Assembly: GCF_900088535.1 (NCBI RefSeq)
Contig: NZ_LT578417.1
Location: 992,001-1,056,000 of the forward strand
Direction of reading: 5' to 3'
From: Cyanobium sp. NIES-981
Lineage (GTDB): Bacteria > Cyanobacteriota > Cyanobacteriia > PCC-6307 > Cyanobiaceae
Length of the DNA: 64,000 bases
The translations under genes and the position numbers were made by a program. Under the pieces are notes generated by a model, which did no database searches, was not told the origin of the DNA, and saw only the letters and a list, made by a program, of their open reading frames with translations. Shown here piece after piece: positions 53,691 through 63,105 of the stretch (positions are counted from its first letter, which is position 1; the number at the start of each line of letters is the position of its first letter).

Positions 53691-56600
53691 GTGCTCACGA
53701 TCTACCGCAGCAACAACGCCGAGACCCTGGCCAGCCTCCTGGCCGCCCAGCTGCGCGAAACGCCGCCGCCCCCCTTCGAGCCGGTGGAGGTGGTGGTGAA
53801 CACCTGGCCCACCAGCCGCTGGCTGGGAGAACAGCTGGCTGAACAACTCGGCGGCATCGCTGCCCACATCCGCTACCCCTTCCCCGGCAGCCAGCTGCGC
53901 AGGCTGGTGCAGGCGGTCCTGGGCGAGGAGAGCGGCGGCGGGCCCGACCCCTGGCGCGCCACCGAGCTGGTTTGGCCCGTGCTGGAGGTGCTGCCCGCGC
54001 TCGCGGCGCAGCCGGCGGCGGCCCCCCTCGCGCAATGGCTGATCCGCCGTGGCGGCTCCCCGCGGGAGCTGAATCTGGCCCGCTGGCAGCTGGGCCGCAG
54101 CATCGCCGATGCCCTCGACGACTACGCCCTTTACCGTCCCGATCTCCTGGAGCAGTGGTGGCAGGGGCGCGACGACGGCAGCGACTGGCAGGCCCTGCTG
54201 GTGCGGGAACTCCGCCAGCGGCTGGGGGAGAAACCCTTCGCGCTGAAGGTGCGGGAGGCCACCGCTCGACTGCGCGGGCACCAATGGCAACCGCCCGGCG
54301 ACGGCCCCTGGCGCAGCGGACGGCTGCGGCTCTTCGGCCTCAGCAGCATGGCCCCGGTGCAGGTGGAACTGCTCCACGCCGTGAGCGCCCACCTGGCGGT
54401 GGACCTCTACCTGCTCACCCCCTGCCCCGACCTCTGGCAGCACTGCACCAACCGGCGCGCCGCCCTCAGTGACGCGGTGGCCCTGCGCCAGCCCCTCGGC
54501 AGCGACTGGCTCAGCCGGGCGGACGGCCTCGAGGCCCGCTTCGGCCGGCTCGGGGCGGAGTTCCAGCAGCTGCTGGAGGGAACCGGGGAGTGCCAGCTCG
54601 GCAGCAGTGCCTACGGCGATCTCTTCCTCGATCCCTGCACGCTCCAGCCCCACCAGGGTCCCGGCGACGCCTCCGGACGGCAGGGATCCCGGCAGCCCAC
54701 GCTGCTGCGGCAACTGCAACGCCAGCTGGCGGAACCCGCCACCACCCCGGGCCTGCAGCGCACCCCCGGGGACAGCTCCCTGGAGTTCCATCCCTGCCCG
54801 GGGCGGTGGCGCCAGGTGGAGCTGGTGCGCGATCGCATCCTCCAGCTCCTGCACGACGACCCCACGCTCGAGCCTCGCGACGTGCTGGTGATGACGCCCC
54901 AGGTGGATGACTTCGCTCCGCTGGTGGCGGCGGTGTTCGGGGATCGCGATGCCACCGGAGTGGCCCTCGAGTGGCGGCTCACCGACCGCAGCCAGCAGAG
55001 CCAGGCCGGCCTCAGCCGCACCCTGCTGGCCCTGCTGCGGCAGGCGGGCGAGCGCCTCACGGCCTCCTCGCTGCAGGCGCTGCTCGAGAGTGCCCCGCTG
55101 GGGGAGCGCTTCCAGCTGGAGGGCGAGGCCGTCACCGCCCTGCACCGCACCCTGCAGCAGGCGGGCTTCCGCTGGGGCCTGGACGGCCAGGAACGGGGTG
55201 GCGAATGCACGGGCAGCCTGAGCTGGGCCATCGACCGGCTGCTGCTCGGCCTGGTGCTGCCCGAACAGCCCGGGCTGGCTCCAGCGGATACCGCCCCCTT
55301 CAGGGCTCCTGCCGATCTGGAGCAGGTGGGCCGCTGGCTGCATCTGCTGCAGCGCCTGCGGCACTGGCTGCAGCAGTGGCGGCAGCCGCGGCCCGGCCCC
55401 GCCTGGGACAGCAGCCTGAAAGCCGCCCTGGCCGATCTGTTCAGTGACACGGGCGAAACGAGCTGGGAGCTGCCCCAGCTGCTGGAGGCGATCGACGCCT
55501 GGCAGCAGGCGGCGGCGGGGTGTGAGCTGGAGCTGGCAGCCCCGGTGGTGGCAGCGGTGCTGGAGGAACGGCTGGCGGCGGATGCGGGGCGGTTCGGCCA
55601 CCGCAGCGGCGCGCTCACCATCAGTGCCCTCGAGCCGATGCGGGCGATTCCCCACCGGGTGATCGTGCTGATGGGTCTGGATGCGGGCAGCTTTCCCCGC
55701 CAGCGGCAGCGGCCCGGCTTCCACCACCTGGAGCGGGCGCGGCAACTGGGCGACCCGAGCCCGGCCGATCAGGACCGCTACGCCCTGCTGGAGGCGGTGC
55801 TCTCAGCCCGCGACCACCTGCTGGTGACCTGGAACTGCCGGGATGAGCGCAACGGCGAACCGTTGCAGCCCGCCACTCCGGTGAGCCAGTGGATGGTGTG
55901 GCTCAGGCACCAGCTGGGGGAGCAGGCGGGCGAGCTGGAGGTGATCCATCCGGCCAATCCCCTGGATCGCCGCAACTTCCTTGCCTCCGCAGAGCGCCCC
56001 CCCGCCAGCTGTGATCGCCGCCTGCTGGCGGCCCGGCGTCGGCTGGACGCCGCCGGCAGCCGGCAACCGCCACGCCAGTTGGCGGCCACGGCGCCCCCCC
56101 CGGAGGGAGTGGCCGCCGGGCCGCAGCCGCCCGCGGACGAGGGATGCCCCAACGCGGCCTTCGAGGACCTGCGCCGCTGGGCGATGGAGCCCCAGGCGAG
56201 CTGGCTGCGGGGGCTTGGCCTGCAGCCCCGGGAATGGGCCGATCTGGTCGACGACCTCGACGCCGCCGCTCTGGATGAGCGCCAGCGCTCGCGGCTGCTG
56301 CGGGAGGCCCTGGGGAAGGCGCCGGACGCCAGCGGAACACCATCAACGCCGGTCGGCCTGGAGGAACCGCAGGCCTGGCTGCTGGGGCAGCGCGGCCGCA
56401 ATCTGCTGCCCCCGGCGGCGGGCGGCATCCTCGAGGCCCGGCAGCTCTCCCGCCGCTGGAGCGATCTCCAGGCCGCTCTGGAGCGGCTCGGGCCCGCGCG
56501 GCAGGAACCAGCCCTGTGGGACCTGTGGGCGTCGACCCTGGCATGGCGTGGCGACACCCTGGTGCAGGTGCACCCCGCCAGGGCCCGCAGCCGCCACCGC

Positions 56601-57005
56601 CTGGATCTGTGGCTGCGGCTGCTGCTGGCGGCCGCCGCCGGTCAGGGACCGCAGGCAGGCGTGCTGGTGGCCCGCGGCGACAAGGGCTTCGGCGAACAGC
56701 TGCGGCTCCGCCCTCCCGACATCCCCGCTGCCCAGGCCGAGCTGCGGCGGCTGGCTGCCCTGCGGGAGCGCTGGCGTCAGCGCTGCTGGCCGGTGCCGCC
56801 CGACACCGGCTGGGCCCTGCTGACCAAGGGCAGAAGCGCCGCCATCGCCTGCTGGGAAGGCGGTTTCCAGCGCCCTGGTGAACGGGAGGAACCGGAGCAG
56901 GCCCTCTGCTTCGGCCCCGATCTTCCTGCGGCCCAACTGCTCCAGGACCCGCTGGAGTGCTGCGCCAACACCTTGATGGGCCCGCTGGTGGAGCAGCAGA
57001 CATGA
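53691..57005 (+). CDS. recC: exodeoxyribonuclease V gamma subunit
   Basis: The 1104-aa protein starts with LTIYRSNNAETLASLLAAQL and has VEVVVNTWPTSRWLGEQLAE, WRSGRLRLFGLSSMAPVQVE, LMGLDAGSFPRQRQRPGFH and the C-terminal GDKGFGEQLRLR segment, all RecC features. RecC holds the RecBCD complex together and reads the Chi sequence. A GTG at 53691 is used, 9 bases after the phosphoesterase stop. The last bases overlap recB in ATGA. Confidence 0.94.
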   Translation: MLTIYRSNNAETLASLLAAQLRETPPPPFEPVEVVVNTWPTSRWLGEQLAEQLGGIAAHIRYPFPGSQLRRLVQAVLGEESGGGPDPWRATELVWPVLEVLPALAAQPAAAPLAQWLIRRGGSPRELNLARWQLGRSIADALDDYALYRPDLLEQWWQGRDDGSDWQALLVRELRQRLGEKPFALKVREATARLRGHQWQPPGDGPWRSGRLRLFGLSSMAPVQVELLHAVSAHLAVDLYLLTPCPDLWQHCTNRRAALSDAVALRQPLGSDWLSRADGLEARFGRLGAEFQQLLEGTGECQLGSSAYGDLFLDPCTLQPHQGPGDASGRQGSRQPTLLRQLQRQLAEPATTPGLQRTPGDSSLEFHPCPGRWRQVELVRDRILQLLHDDPTLEPRDVLVMTPQVDDFAPLVAAVFGDRDATGVALEWRLTDRSQQSQAGLSRTLLALLRQAGERLTASSLQALLESAPLGERFQLEGEAVTALHRTLQQAGFRWGLDGQERGGECTGSLSWAIDRLLLGLVLPEQPGLAPADTAPFRAPADLEQVGRWLHLLQRLRHWLQQWRQPRPGPAWDSSLKAALADLFSDTGETSWELPQLLEAIDAWQQAAAGCELELAAPVVAAVLEERLAADAGRFGHRSGALTISALEPMRAIPHRVIVLMGLDAGSFPRQRQRPGFHHLERARQLGDPSPADQDRYALLEAVLSARDHLLVTWNCRDERNGEPLQPATPVSQWMVWLRHQLGEQAGELEVIHPANPLDRRNFLASAERPPASCDRRLLAARRRLDAAGSRQPPRQLAATAPPPEGVAAGPQPPADEGCPNAAFEDLRRWAMEPQASWLRGLGLQPREWADLVDDLDAAALDERQRSRLLREALGKAPDASGTPSTPVGLEEPQAWLLGQRGRNLLPPAAGGILEARQLSRRWSDLQAALERLGPARQEPALWDLWASTLAWRGDTLVQVHPARARSRHRLDLWLRLLLAAAAGQGPQAGVLVARGDKGFGEQLRLRPPDIPAAQAELRRLAALRERWRQRCWPVPPDTGWALLTKGRSAAIACWEGGFQRPGEREEPEQALCFGPDLPAAQLLQDPLECCANTLMGPLVEQQT

Positions 57006-60000
57006 CCGAACGCTTTGATGCCCACACCTTTCCGCTGGACCCGGGCCTGCGGCTGCTCGAGGCCAGTGCCGGCACGGGGAAAACCTTCTCCCTCGCCCAT
57101 CTGGTGCTCCGCTACCTGAGCGAAGCCCAGGTGCCATGGCGCCAGCTGCTGGTGGTGACCTTCACCAATGCGGCGGCCGCTGAGCTGCGCGACAGGATCG
57201 GCCGGCGGCTGCAACAGGCCCTGATCGGCCTCGAGCAGGAGGCCCCTTCCCAGGGGTCACCGGACCCCAGCCTGGCAGCCTGGCTCCGCTGGGCACGGCC
57301 CCGGGCCGACCTGCTGCGGGCGCCGCTGCTGCTGGCGCTGGAGGAGCTGGACGGCGCGGACATCACCACCATCCATGGCTTCTGCCTGCGCACCCTGCAG
57401 CGCCAGGCCCTGGAGGCCGGCCACCCCCCCGAGCTGCAGCTCGAAACCGACGCCACCCCGCTGGTGCGCCAGGTGTGCCACGACTACTGGCGCCAGCAGG
57501 TGCTCGCCCTGCCCCTGCACCTGCTGGAGGGAGTGCAGACGTTCGTGAAGGGTCCGGAAGCGCTGGTGAGCGTGGTGCAGAGACTCGACGGCGATCCGGC
57601 GCTGGAGCTGGATCCGCTACCGGACGGCATGGGGGCCGACCACCCCCTGGCCCCGCAACTGCAGGCCCTGTGGGACCGCCGCTGGATGGAGTTTCGGCAG
57701 CTGTGGCAGCAGGGCGGCGAGGCCCTGGAGGCGGACCTGCGCTCCGCCGCCGGCCAGTGGCGCGCCCAGGGACACAGCAAGACGACCCCCTACAGCCCCA
57801 GGCCGCGGAAGGACCGCCACCAGGAGGTGACGGCCTGGATCGCAGGACAGGGCAGTGCGGGCAACTACGCCGCCACCCTCGGGCAGAAGGAGCTGGTGGA
57901 CTACTTCCACCCCGGGGCCTTCCTGAAGGTGGCCCGACCGATCGAGGCTTCCGCCGCCGGCGACCGCGGCCTGGAGCCCAGCCTGCCCCAGCGCCCCCTG
58001 ATGGAGGCGGTGGCTGCCCTGCGGGAGGGGCCGGCGGAGGCGCTCCTGCTGCATGCCGCCCACTGGGGGTGCCGCGAGCTGGCCCGCCGCCGCGAGCGCC
58101 AGGGACGCATGGGCTACGGCCAGCTGCTCCAGTGCCTCGATCCCGGCGACGACCCCAACGCGCCGTCTCCCCTGCTGGACGCGGTCGGGGAGCGCTACAG
58201 CGCCGTGCTGGTGGACGAGTTCCAGGACACCGACCCGATCCAGTGGCGGATCCTGTGCCGGGCATTCGATTCCCCGCGCCACCGGCTGGTGCTGGTGGGC
58301 GATCCCAAGCAGGCCATCTACCGCTTCCGCGGCGGCGACCTGGCCACCTACCGGCGGGCGTTCCAGGCCGCCGCGGCCGGAGGCGGCATCAGCCGGCTCG
58401 ACACCAACTACCGCGCCACCGCTTCCCTGATCGCCGGCCTCAACACCCTGATGGCAGCGGGCCTGGGCCGCTCCGGCCTGGAGGTGCCGCCGGTGCGGCC
58501 CAGGCCCTCCCCCCCAGCCGAGGGCGGCACCGACGCAGGACGCGGAGGCCCGCCCCTGGCCCTGCTGTGGCTGGGGGGCAACCGCCAGGCCGGTGAAGCC
58601 GCCACCACCGCCACGGCGCTGGAGCAGGAGCTGCCCGGCCGGATCGCCAGCCAGGTGGCCGCCGAGATCCGGGCCGGCGAGGCCCCGGGCGATCTCTGCC
58701 TGCTGGTGAACACCCATCACCAGGCCGGGCAGCTGCGGATGGCCCTGGCCCGCGCCGGCATCGCCAGCCGGCTGGTGAGCAACGGGGATGTGTTCGCCAG
58801 CCCTGGCGCCACGGCCCTGCAGCGGCTGCTGGATGGCCTGGCCCATCCCGGCGATCCGCGCCGGCTGCGGCTGCTGGCGGCTTCACCCCTGCTGGGCTGG
58901 AGCGCCGCCGCCGTCGCTGCCGCCACCCCGGAGCAGTGGAATCAGCTCAGCGAGACCCTGCTGCGGGGCCGTGACGGGCTGGCCTCCCAGGGGCTGCTGG
59001 GGGTGCTGGCGGCACTGCTGGACGAGGAGGGGCTGGCGCGGCTGGGCCGGGGCGGACGCCTGCTGGCGGATCTCCACCAGTGCGCCACGCTGCTTCAGGA
59101 ACGGATCCACAGCGACCAGCTGGGGGCGGCCGCGGCCGCGGAGTGGCTGCGGCAGCGGCGCCTGGCGCCGGACCCCTCCCCCCCCGAGAGCCACCAGCCC
59201 AACAGCGACGTGGAGGATGAGGCGGTGTGGGTGGTGACGGTGCACCGCAGCAAGGGCCTCGAGTATCCGGTGGTGATCTGCCCCTACCTGTGGAAAGCCC
59301 CCAACCCCAGCCCACCGGGGCCCGGCCTGCGCTGGCATCCCCCGGATCGCCCCGGACCGGTGCTCGACCTGCACCTCAGCAGCCGCTGGGGCCGGGGCCA
59401 TCAGGCGCTGGTGCAGCACCGGGCCGCCGACCTCCAGGAGGCGGAGCGGCGGGCCTACGTGGCCTGCACCCGCGCCCGACGGCGCCTGCTGCTGGCATGG
59501 GGGCCTGTGAAGGGGCAGGCGGGAAACCCCCTGCACCCCTGGCTGCTGGGCCAGGCTCCGCCGCCGGACCCCGACGACGATCCCTATCTGGCCCAGGGGG
59601 ATGACGAGCTGCGCCAGACCCTGGAGCGGGAGATCGCCGCCCGGGAGGTGCCGATGACCCTGGTCGCGCTGCCCGAGGCCGGCGCCCCACCGCCGGCCAT
59701 CCCCCCAGCCACGGCCCAGGGGCCGCTGGAGCTGGGCCCGGTGCCGGTGCGCCGCCTCGATCTCGGCTGGGGCCGCAGCAGCTACACGAGCTGGACCCGG
59801 GGCAGCCACGCCGCAGCGCCCCAGGCCCTGGAGGAGGGCCGGGAAACCGACGCCCTGGTGCGCGAGCCCGAGCTGGAGGCACCGGAGCAGGAGCTCTGGC
59901 CCGGGGAGAGTCCGCTGGCAGCCTTCCCGCGGGGATCCCAGGCCGGCGACTGCCTGCACCGGATCCTGGAGACCCTCGACTACCAGCAACCCGCCGCCAT

Positions 60001-60733
60001 GCAGGCCGATCCTGTGCTGCGGGAGCTCGGCCGCAGCGGCATCGCCAGCGATCACCTGGAGGCCGTGCTGACGGGGCTCGAGCGGCTGCGGCTGAGCCCG
60101 ATGGGCGGCCCCCTGGGCAGCTTCCGTCTGGCCGGGCTGGCCCGCGACGCCCGCATCAACGAGATGAACTTCGATCTCACCCTGGGGCCGGTGGACAGCG
60201 ACGCCCTGGCCCGCCCCTTCCGGGAGCACCCGGGCGGCAGCTTCGGGGCCACCTACGCCAGCCAGCTTGCGACCCTCCCCATACGGGGCCGCGGCTTCCT
60301 CACCGGCTCGATCGATCTGGTGTTCTGCCATCGGGGCCGCTGGTGGGTGGCCGACTGGAAGAGCAACTGGCTGGGCGAACGGGGGGCCGACGGCCAGCCC
60401 TGCCGCTGCGGACCGCGGCATTACGGGCCGGAGGCCCTCACGGCCCTGATGGCAGCGAACCACTACCCCCTCCAGGCCCACCTCTACCTGGTGGCCCTGC
60501 ACCGCTACCTGCGCTGGCGTCTGGGCGGCTACGACCCCGCCCGCCACCTGGGCGGCTACGCCTACGTGTTCCTGCGCGGCGTTGCGGAGGCCTCGGACAC
60601 GCTGCTGGAGGGGGCCGAGGCCGGTGCCCCGCTGCCGGGGCTGGCCGTGGAATGCCCACCGCTGGAACGCCTGCTCGCCCTGGACATGGCCCTGGATCCG
60701 GGCCTGGGCCAGGCCCGGGGGACCGCCGCATGA
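57002..60733 (+). CDS. recB: exodeoxyribonuclease V beta subunit
   Basis: The 1243-aa protein has an SF1A helicase with Walker A ASAGTGKTFSLA, VVTFTNAAAAELRDR, Walker B VDEFQDTDPIQW, VGDPKQAIYRFRGGD, VVTVHRSKGLEYPVVICP and RAYVACTRARRRLL, followed by a C-terminal nuclease domain with GSIDLVF and VADWKSNWLG plus YPLQAHLYLVAL. These are the catalytic residues of the RecB nuclease (D, D, K and the QxxxY motif). It unwinds and degrades double-stranded ends, then loads RecA. Confidence 0.96.
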   Translation: MTERFDAHTFPLDPGLRLLEASAGTGKTFSLAHLVLRYLSEAQVPWRQLLVVTFTNAAAAELRDRIGRRLQQALIGLEQEAPSQGSPDPSLAAWLRWARPRADLLRAPLLLALEELDGADITTIHGFCLRTLQRQALEAGHPPELQLETDATPLVRQVCHDYWRQQVLALPLHLLEGVQTFVKGPEALVSVVQRLDGDPALELDPLPDGMGADHPLAPQLQALWDRRWMEFRQLWQQGGEALEADLRSAAGQWRAQGHSKTTPYSPRPRKDRHQEVTAWIAGQGSAGNYAATLGQKELVDYFHPGAFLKVARPIEASAAGDRGLEPSLPQRPLMEAVAALREGPAEALLLHAAHWGCRELARRRERQGRMGYGQLLQCLDPGDDPNAPSPLLDAVGERYSAVLVDEFQDTDPIQWRILCRAFDSPRHRLVLVGDPKQAIYRFRGGDLATYRRAFQAAAAGGGISRLDTNYRATASLIAGLNTLMAAGLGRSGLEVPPVRPRPSPPAEGGTDAGRGGPPLALLWLGGNRQAGEAATTATALEQELPGRIASQVAAEIRAGEAPGDLCLLVNTHHQAGQLRMALARAGIASRLVSNGDVFASPGATALQRLLDGLAHPGDPRRLRLLAASPLLGWSAAAVAAATPEQWNQLSETLLRGRDGLASQGLLGVLAALLDEEGLARLGRGGRLLADLHQCATLLQERIHSDQLGAAAAAEWLRQRRLAPDPSPPESHQPNSDVEDEAVWVVTVHRSKGLEYPVVICPYLWKAPNPSPPGPGLRWHPPDRPGPVLDLHLSSRWGRGHQALVQHRAADLQEAERRAYVACTRARRRLLLAWGPVKGQAGNPLHPWLLGQAPPPDPDDDPYLAQGDDELRQTLEREIAAREVPMTLVALPEAGAPPPAIPPATAQGPLELGPVPVRRLDLGWGRSSYTSWTRGSHAAAPQALEEGRETDALVREPELEAPEQELWPGESPLAAFPRGSQAGDCLHRILETLDYQQPAAMQADPVLRELGRSGIASDHLEAVLTGLERLRLSPMGGPLGSFRLAGLARDARINEMNFDLTLGPVDSDALARPFREHPGGSFGATYASQLATLPIRGRGFLTGSIDLVFCHRGRWWVADWKSNWLGERGADGQPCRCGPRHYGPEALTALMAANHYPLQAHLYLVALHRYLRWRLGGYDPARHLGGYAYVFLRGVAEASDTLLEGAEAGAPLPGLAVECPPLERLLALDMALDPGLGQARGTAA

Positions 60734-62400
60734 CGGCACCCACCTCAGCGCCGACTCCGGCCGCGACTCCGGCACCAGCCCAGGCGCCGCAGACTCCAGC
60801 CTGGCTGGACGCCCTCACGGGCGGACTGGTGGAAGCCCTGCCGCGGCTGCATGGCTGCCCCCCCGATCCCGCCATCGAGGCGACGCTCGCCGCCATGGCC
60901 CACCTGCTGGCCGCCGGTGAGCTGGAACTGGTGCTGCCCGACCCGCAGCAGCGGGAGCAGCTGGCCGCGTCCCCGCTGTGCAGCGGGCCATGGAGTCCGC
61001 TGGTGCTCGAGGGTGACCGGCTGCTGTGGCGGCGCTGGTTCCAGCAGCGGGAGGCGGTGCTGGAGGCCCTGTGCCAGCGGGCCGGACCAGCCCGCTGGCA
61101 GCCCTGCGGCCTCGAGGAGGCCAGGCAAAGGGCTGCCGCCCAGGGTGAGGGCCTGGATGCTGACCAGCGGGGGGCCGTGGCCGCGGCGCTGCACTACGGG
61201 CTGGTGCTGCTGCAGGGCGGACCGGGCACCGGCAAGACCAGCACCGTGGCCCGCATGCTGGCAGCCCTGCGCGCTCACGCTCCCGCAGCCCGCATGCAGC
61301 TGGCGGCACCCACCGGCAAGGCGGCGGCACGGCTGCGTGCCGCCCTTGCCGGCGCCCGGGGCGGCTCCGCCATGGCCTGCAGCACGCTCCACCGGCTGCT
61401 GGAGAGCCAGGGAGAGCGTTTCGGACGCCACCGCCACCACCCGCTCGATCTCGACCTGCTGGTGATCGACGAGGTGTCGATGGTGGATCTGGAGCTGATG
61501 GGCGCCGTGCTGGAGGCCCTGCCGTCCAGCTGCCGCCTGGTGCTGGTGGGCGATGCCGCCCAGCTCCCACCAGTGCGGCCGGGAGCTGTGCTGCTGGAGC
61601 TGCAGACCCCTCGGCGGCGTGAGGCTCTGGGTGGGGCCGTGGTGGAGCTGCACACCACTTACCGCAACAACGGCGCCATCGCCCAGGTGGCGGACCAGCT
61701 GCGGTGGCAGGGAGCGGCAGCGGCAGACGCCGAGCCTTCCGGCAGCTGGCGCGCCCTGTGCCCCACCCTGGAGCGGCTGCCGGCCACGGCCAACCTGCAC
61801 TGGCTGCCGGCCTCGCCCCTCCACCTGCCCCCCGCCCTGCTGGAACGGCTGCGGCGGCACCAGCGGGCGCTGCAGCGCCAGGCCCAGGCCCTGGAGAGCG
61901 GCGACCATGCCGCGGCCAGGGCCCTGCTGAAACAGCTTGATGCCCTGCTGGTGCTGAGCCCCGCGCGGCGGGGGCGCTGGGGGGTGGAGGCGGTGCACCG
62001 GGCCTTGCTGGGCGAAGCGCTCGAGCAGCCGATCCAGGCCTGGCCGGCCGGCACCCCGGTGCTCTGCCAGCGCAATCTCCCTGCCCCGGGGCTGGCCAAC
62101 GGGGATGTGGGCATCGTGGTGGACGCGGCCGGGACAGCCGGGGCCTCCCACGGACAGGCCAGCGCCGGGCGGCGGCTGCTCTTCGCCCCGGGGGGCGGCA
62201 GTGAGCTCCTGTGGCTGCACCCGGCCCAGCTGCCCGATCCCCAGCCGGCCTTGGCTCTCACGGTGCACAAGGCCCAGGGCAGCGAAGCCGAGGAGGTGTG
62301 GGTGCTGATCCCCGACAGCGGCCGTCCCACGGACCGGCTGCTCTACACCGCGCTGACCCGGGCGCGGCAGCAGGCCCACCTGATCACCCCGCCGCCCTGA
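60730..62400 (+). CDS. recD: exodeoxyribonuclease V alpha subunit
   Basis: The 556-aa protein has the RecD helicase with LLQGGPGTGKTSTVARML (Walker A), LAAPTGKAAARLRAAL, LVIDEVSMVDLELM (Walker B), VGDAAQLPPVRPG, and the C-terminal ALTVHKAQGSEAEEVWVL and LLYTALTRARQQAHL. It is the fast 5'-3' motor of RecBCD. The start ATG overlaps the recB stop in ATGA. The N-terminal 30 residues are a proline/alanine-rich linker. Confidence 0.96.
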   Translation: MTAPTSAPTPAATPAPAQAPQTPAWLDALTGGLVEALPRLHGCPPDPAIEATLAAMAHLLAAGELELVLPDPQQREQLAASPLCSGPWSPLVLEGDRLLWRRWFQQREAVLEALCQRAGPARWQPCGLEEARQRAAAQGEGLDADQRGAVAAALHYGLVLLQGGPGTGKTSTVARMLAALRAHAPAARMQLAAPTGKAAARLRAALAGARGGSAMACSTLHRLLESQGERFGRHRHHPLDLDLLVIDEVSMVDLELMGAVLEALPSSCRLVLVGDAAQLPPVRPGAVLLELQTPRRREALGGAVVELHTTYRNNGAIAQVADQLRWQGAAAADAEPSGSWRALCPTLERLPATANLHWLPASPLHLPPALLERLRRHQRALQRQAQALESGDHAAARALLKQLDALLVLSPARRGRWGVEAVHRALLGEALEQPIQAWPAGTPVLCQRNLPAPGLANGDVGIVVDAAGTAGASHGQASAGRRLLFAPGGGSELLWLHPAQLPDPQPALALTVHKAQGSEAEEVWVLIPDSGRPTDRLLYTALTRARQQAHLITPPP

Positions 62401-62418
62401 GGCCACCAGACTGGCGGC

Positions 62419-62817
62419 ATGGTTCCGCCGAACAGCCCCCTGCCCGATCCGCCTGCCCAGCGTGTGTTCCGCCCCTGGGGCTGGTTCGAGACGCTCGGCG
62501 AGGGGCCTGGCTACCGGGTGAAGCGTCTGCAGCTGGAGCCCGGACGGCGGCTCAGCCTGCAGCGCCACCACCACCGCTGCGAACACTGGGTGGTGGTGGC
62601 CGGCGAGGGGGAGCTGGAGGTGGATGGCACCACCCACGCGGCCCGGGCGGGGACCAGCCTGTGGATCCCCCTGGGGGCGGCGCATCGAGCCCGCGCCGAC
62701 GACGCCACTCCGCTGGTGATCGTGGAGGTGCAGCGCGGCGGGCTCCTGAGCGAGGAGGACATTGAACGGCTGGCCGATGACTACGGGCGCGGCACTGGCA
62801 CGGTGGGGCCGGGCTGA
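62419..62817 (+). CDS. mannose-6-phosphate isomerase type II C-terminal-like cupin
   Basis: The 132-aa protein has the PMI type II cupin block: RPWGWFETLGEGPGYRVKRL, LSLQRHHHRCEHWVVVAGEG with the metal-binding His and Glu, and SLWIPLGAAHRARAD. It matches the stand-alone C-terminal cupin of mannose-1-phosphate guanylyltransferase/phosphomannose isomerase, without the nucleotidyltransferase half. It may isomerise mannose and fructose 6-phosphates. It begins 19 bases after recD, but its role is unrelated. Confidence 0.9.
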   Translation: MVPPNSPLPDPPAQRVFRPWGWFETLGEGPGYRVKRLQLEPGRRLSLQRHHHRCEHWVVVAGEGELEVDGTTHAARAGTSLWIPLGAAHRARADDATPLVIVEVQRGGLLSEEDIERLADDYGRGTGTVGPG

Positions 62818-62835
62818 ATGGGGAAGGCCTGGTGT

Positions 62836-62841
62836 TAAGGT
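62836..62841 (+). promoter_or_regulatory. candidate -10 element TAAGGT of the DEAD-box helicase gene
   Basis: TAAGGT, preceded by TGT, lies just after the cupin gene and would start a leader of about 260 bases before the helicase gene. The AT-rich tract TTTCTTTTCA follows it. No clear -35 is seen. Confidence 0.35.
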
Positions 62842-62913
62842 TTCTTTTCACCCCTTTTTCAAGGGCACGGCAGTACTGCGCCTTTCACGCGTACTTCAAG
62901 GACCTGCGCCCCC

Positions 62914-63060
62914 ATGGCGCAAACCATCGACACCAAGGCGATCGGCCCCACGCCCTGCCTCACCGTCGAGAACGTCATCGACCGGCGGGAGCCATCAGCG
63001 ACGACTCCACCCCTTGCGAACCAGAGCTTTTCAACCTCTGGACACTGCCAGCCTGCGTAG
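62914..63060 (+). CDS. possible leader open frame, 48 codons, in frame with the DEAD-box helicase
   Basis: The ATG at 62914 opens a frame that starts MAQTIDTKAIGPTPC and ends in TAG at 63058-63060. The following codons stay open into the helicase gene in the same frame. There is no recognisable family or Shine-Dalgarno sequence. It may be a translated leader peptide, or only chance within a long untranslated leader. Confidence 0.25.
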   Translation: MAQTIDTKAIGPTPCLTVENVIDRREPSATTPPLANQSFSTSGHCQPA

Positions 63061-63105
63061 AAGGATCACATCAGGCTCCGGCCTGTGCAGGCCCCATTGA
63101 CTTCC

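Noticed and set aside
53010-55745. Open frame of about 910 codons on the minus strand across the phosphoesterase and recC
   Set aside because: It is antisense to two well-identified genes, and its low-complexity product shows no domain.
58883-60775. Open frame of 630 codons opposite recB
   Set aside because: It is the antisense shadow of the recB helicase and nuclease region.
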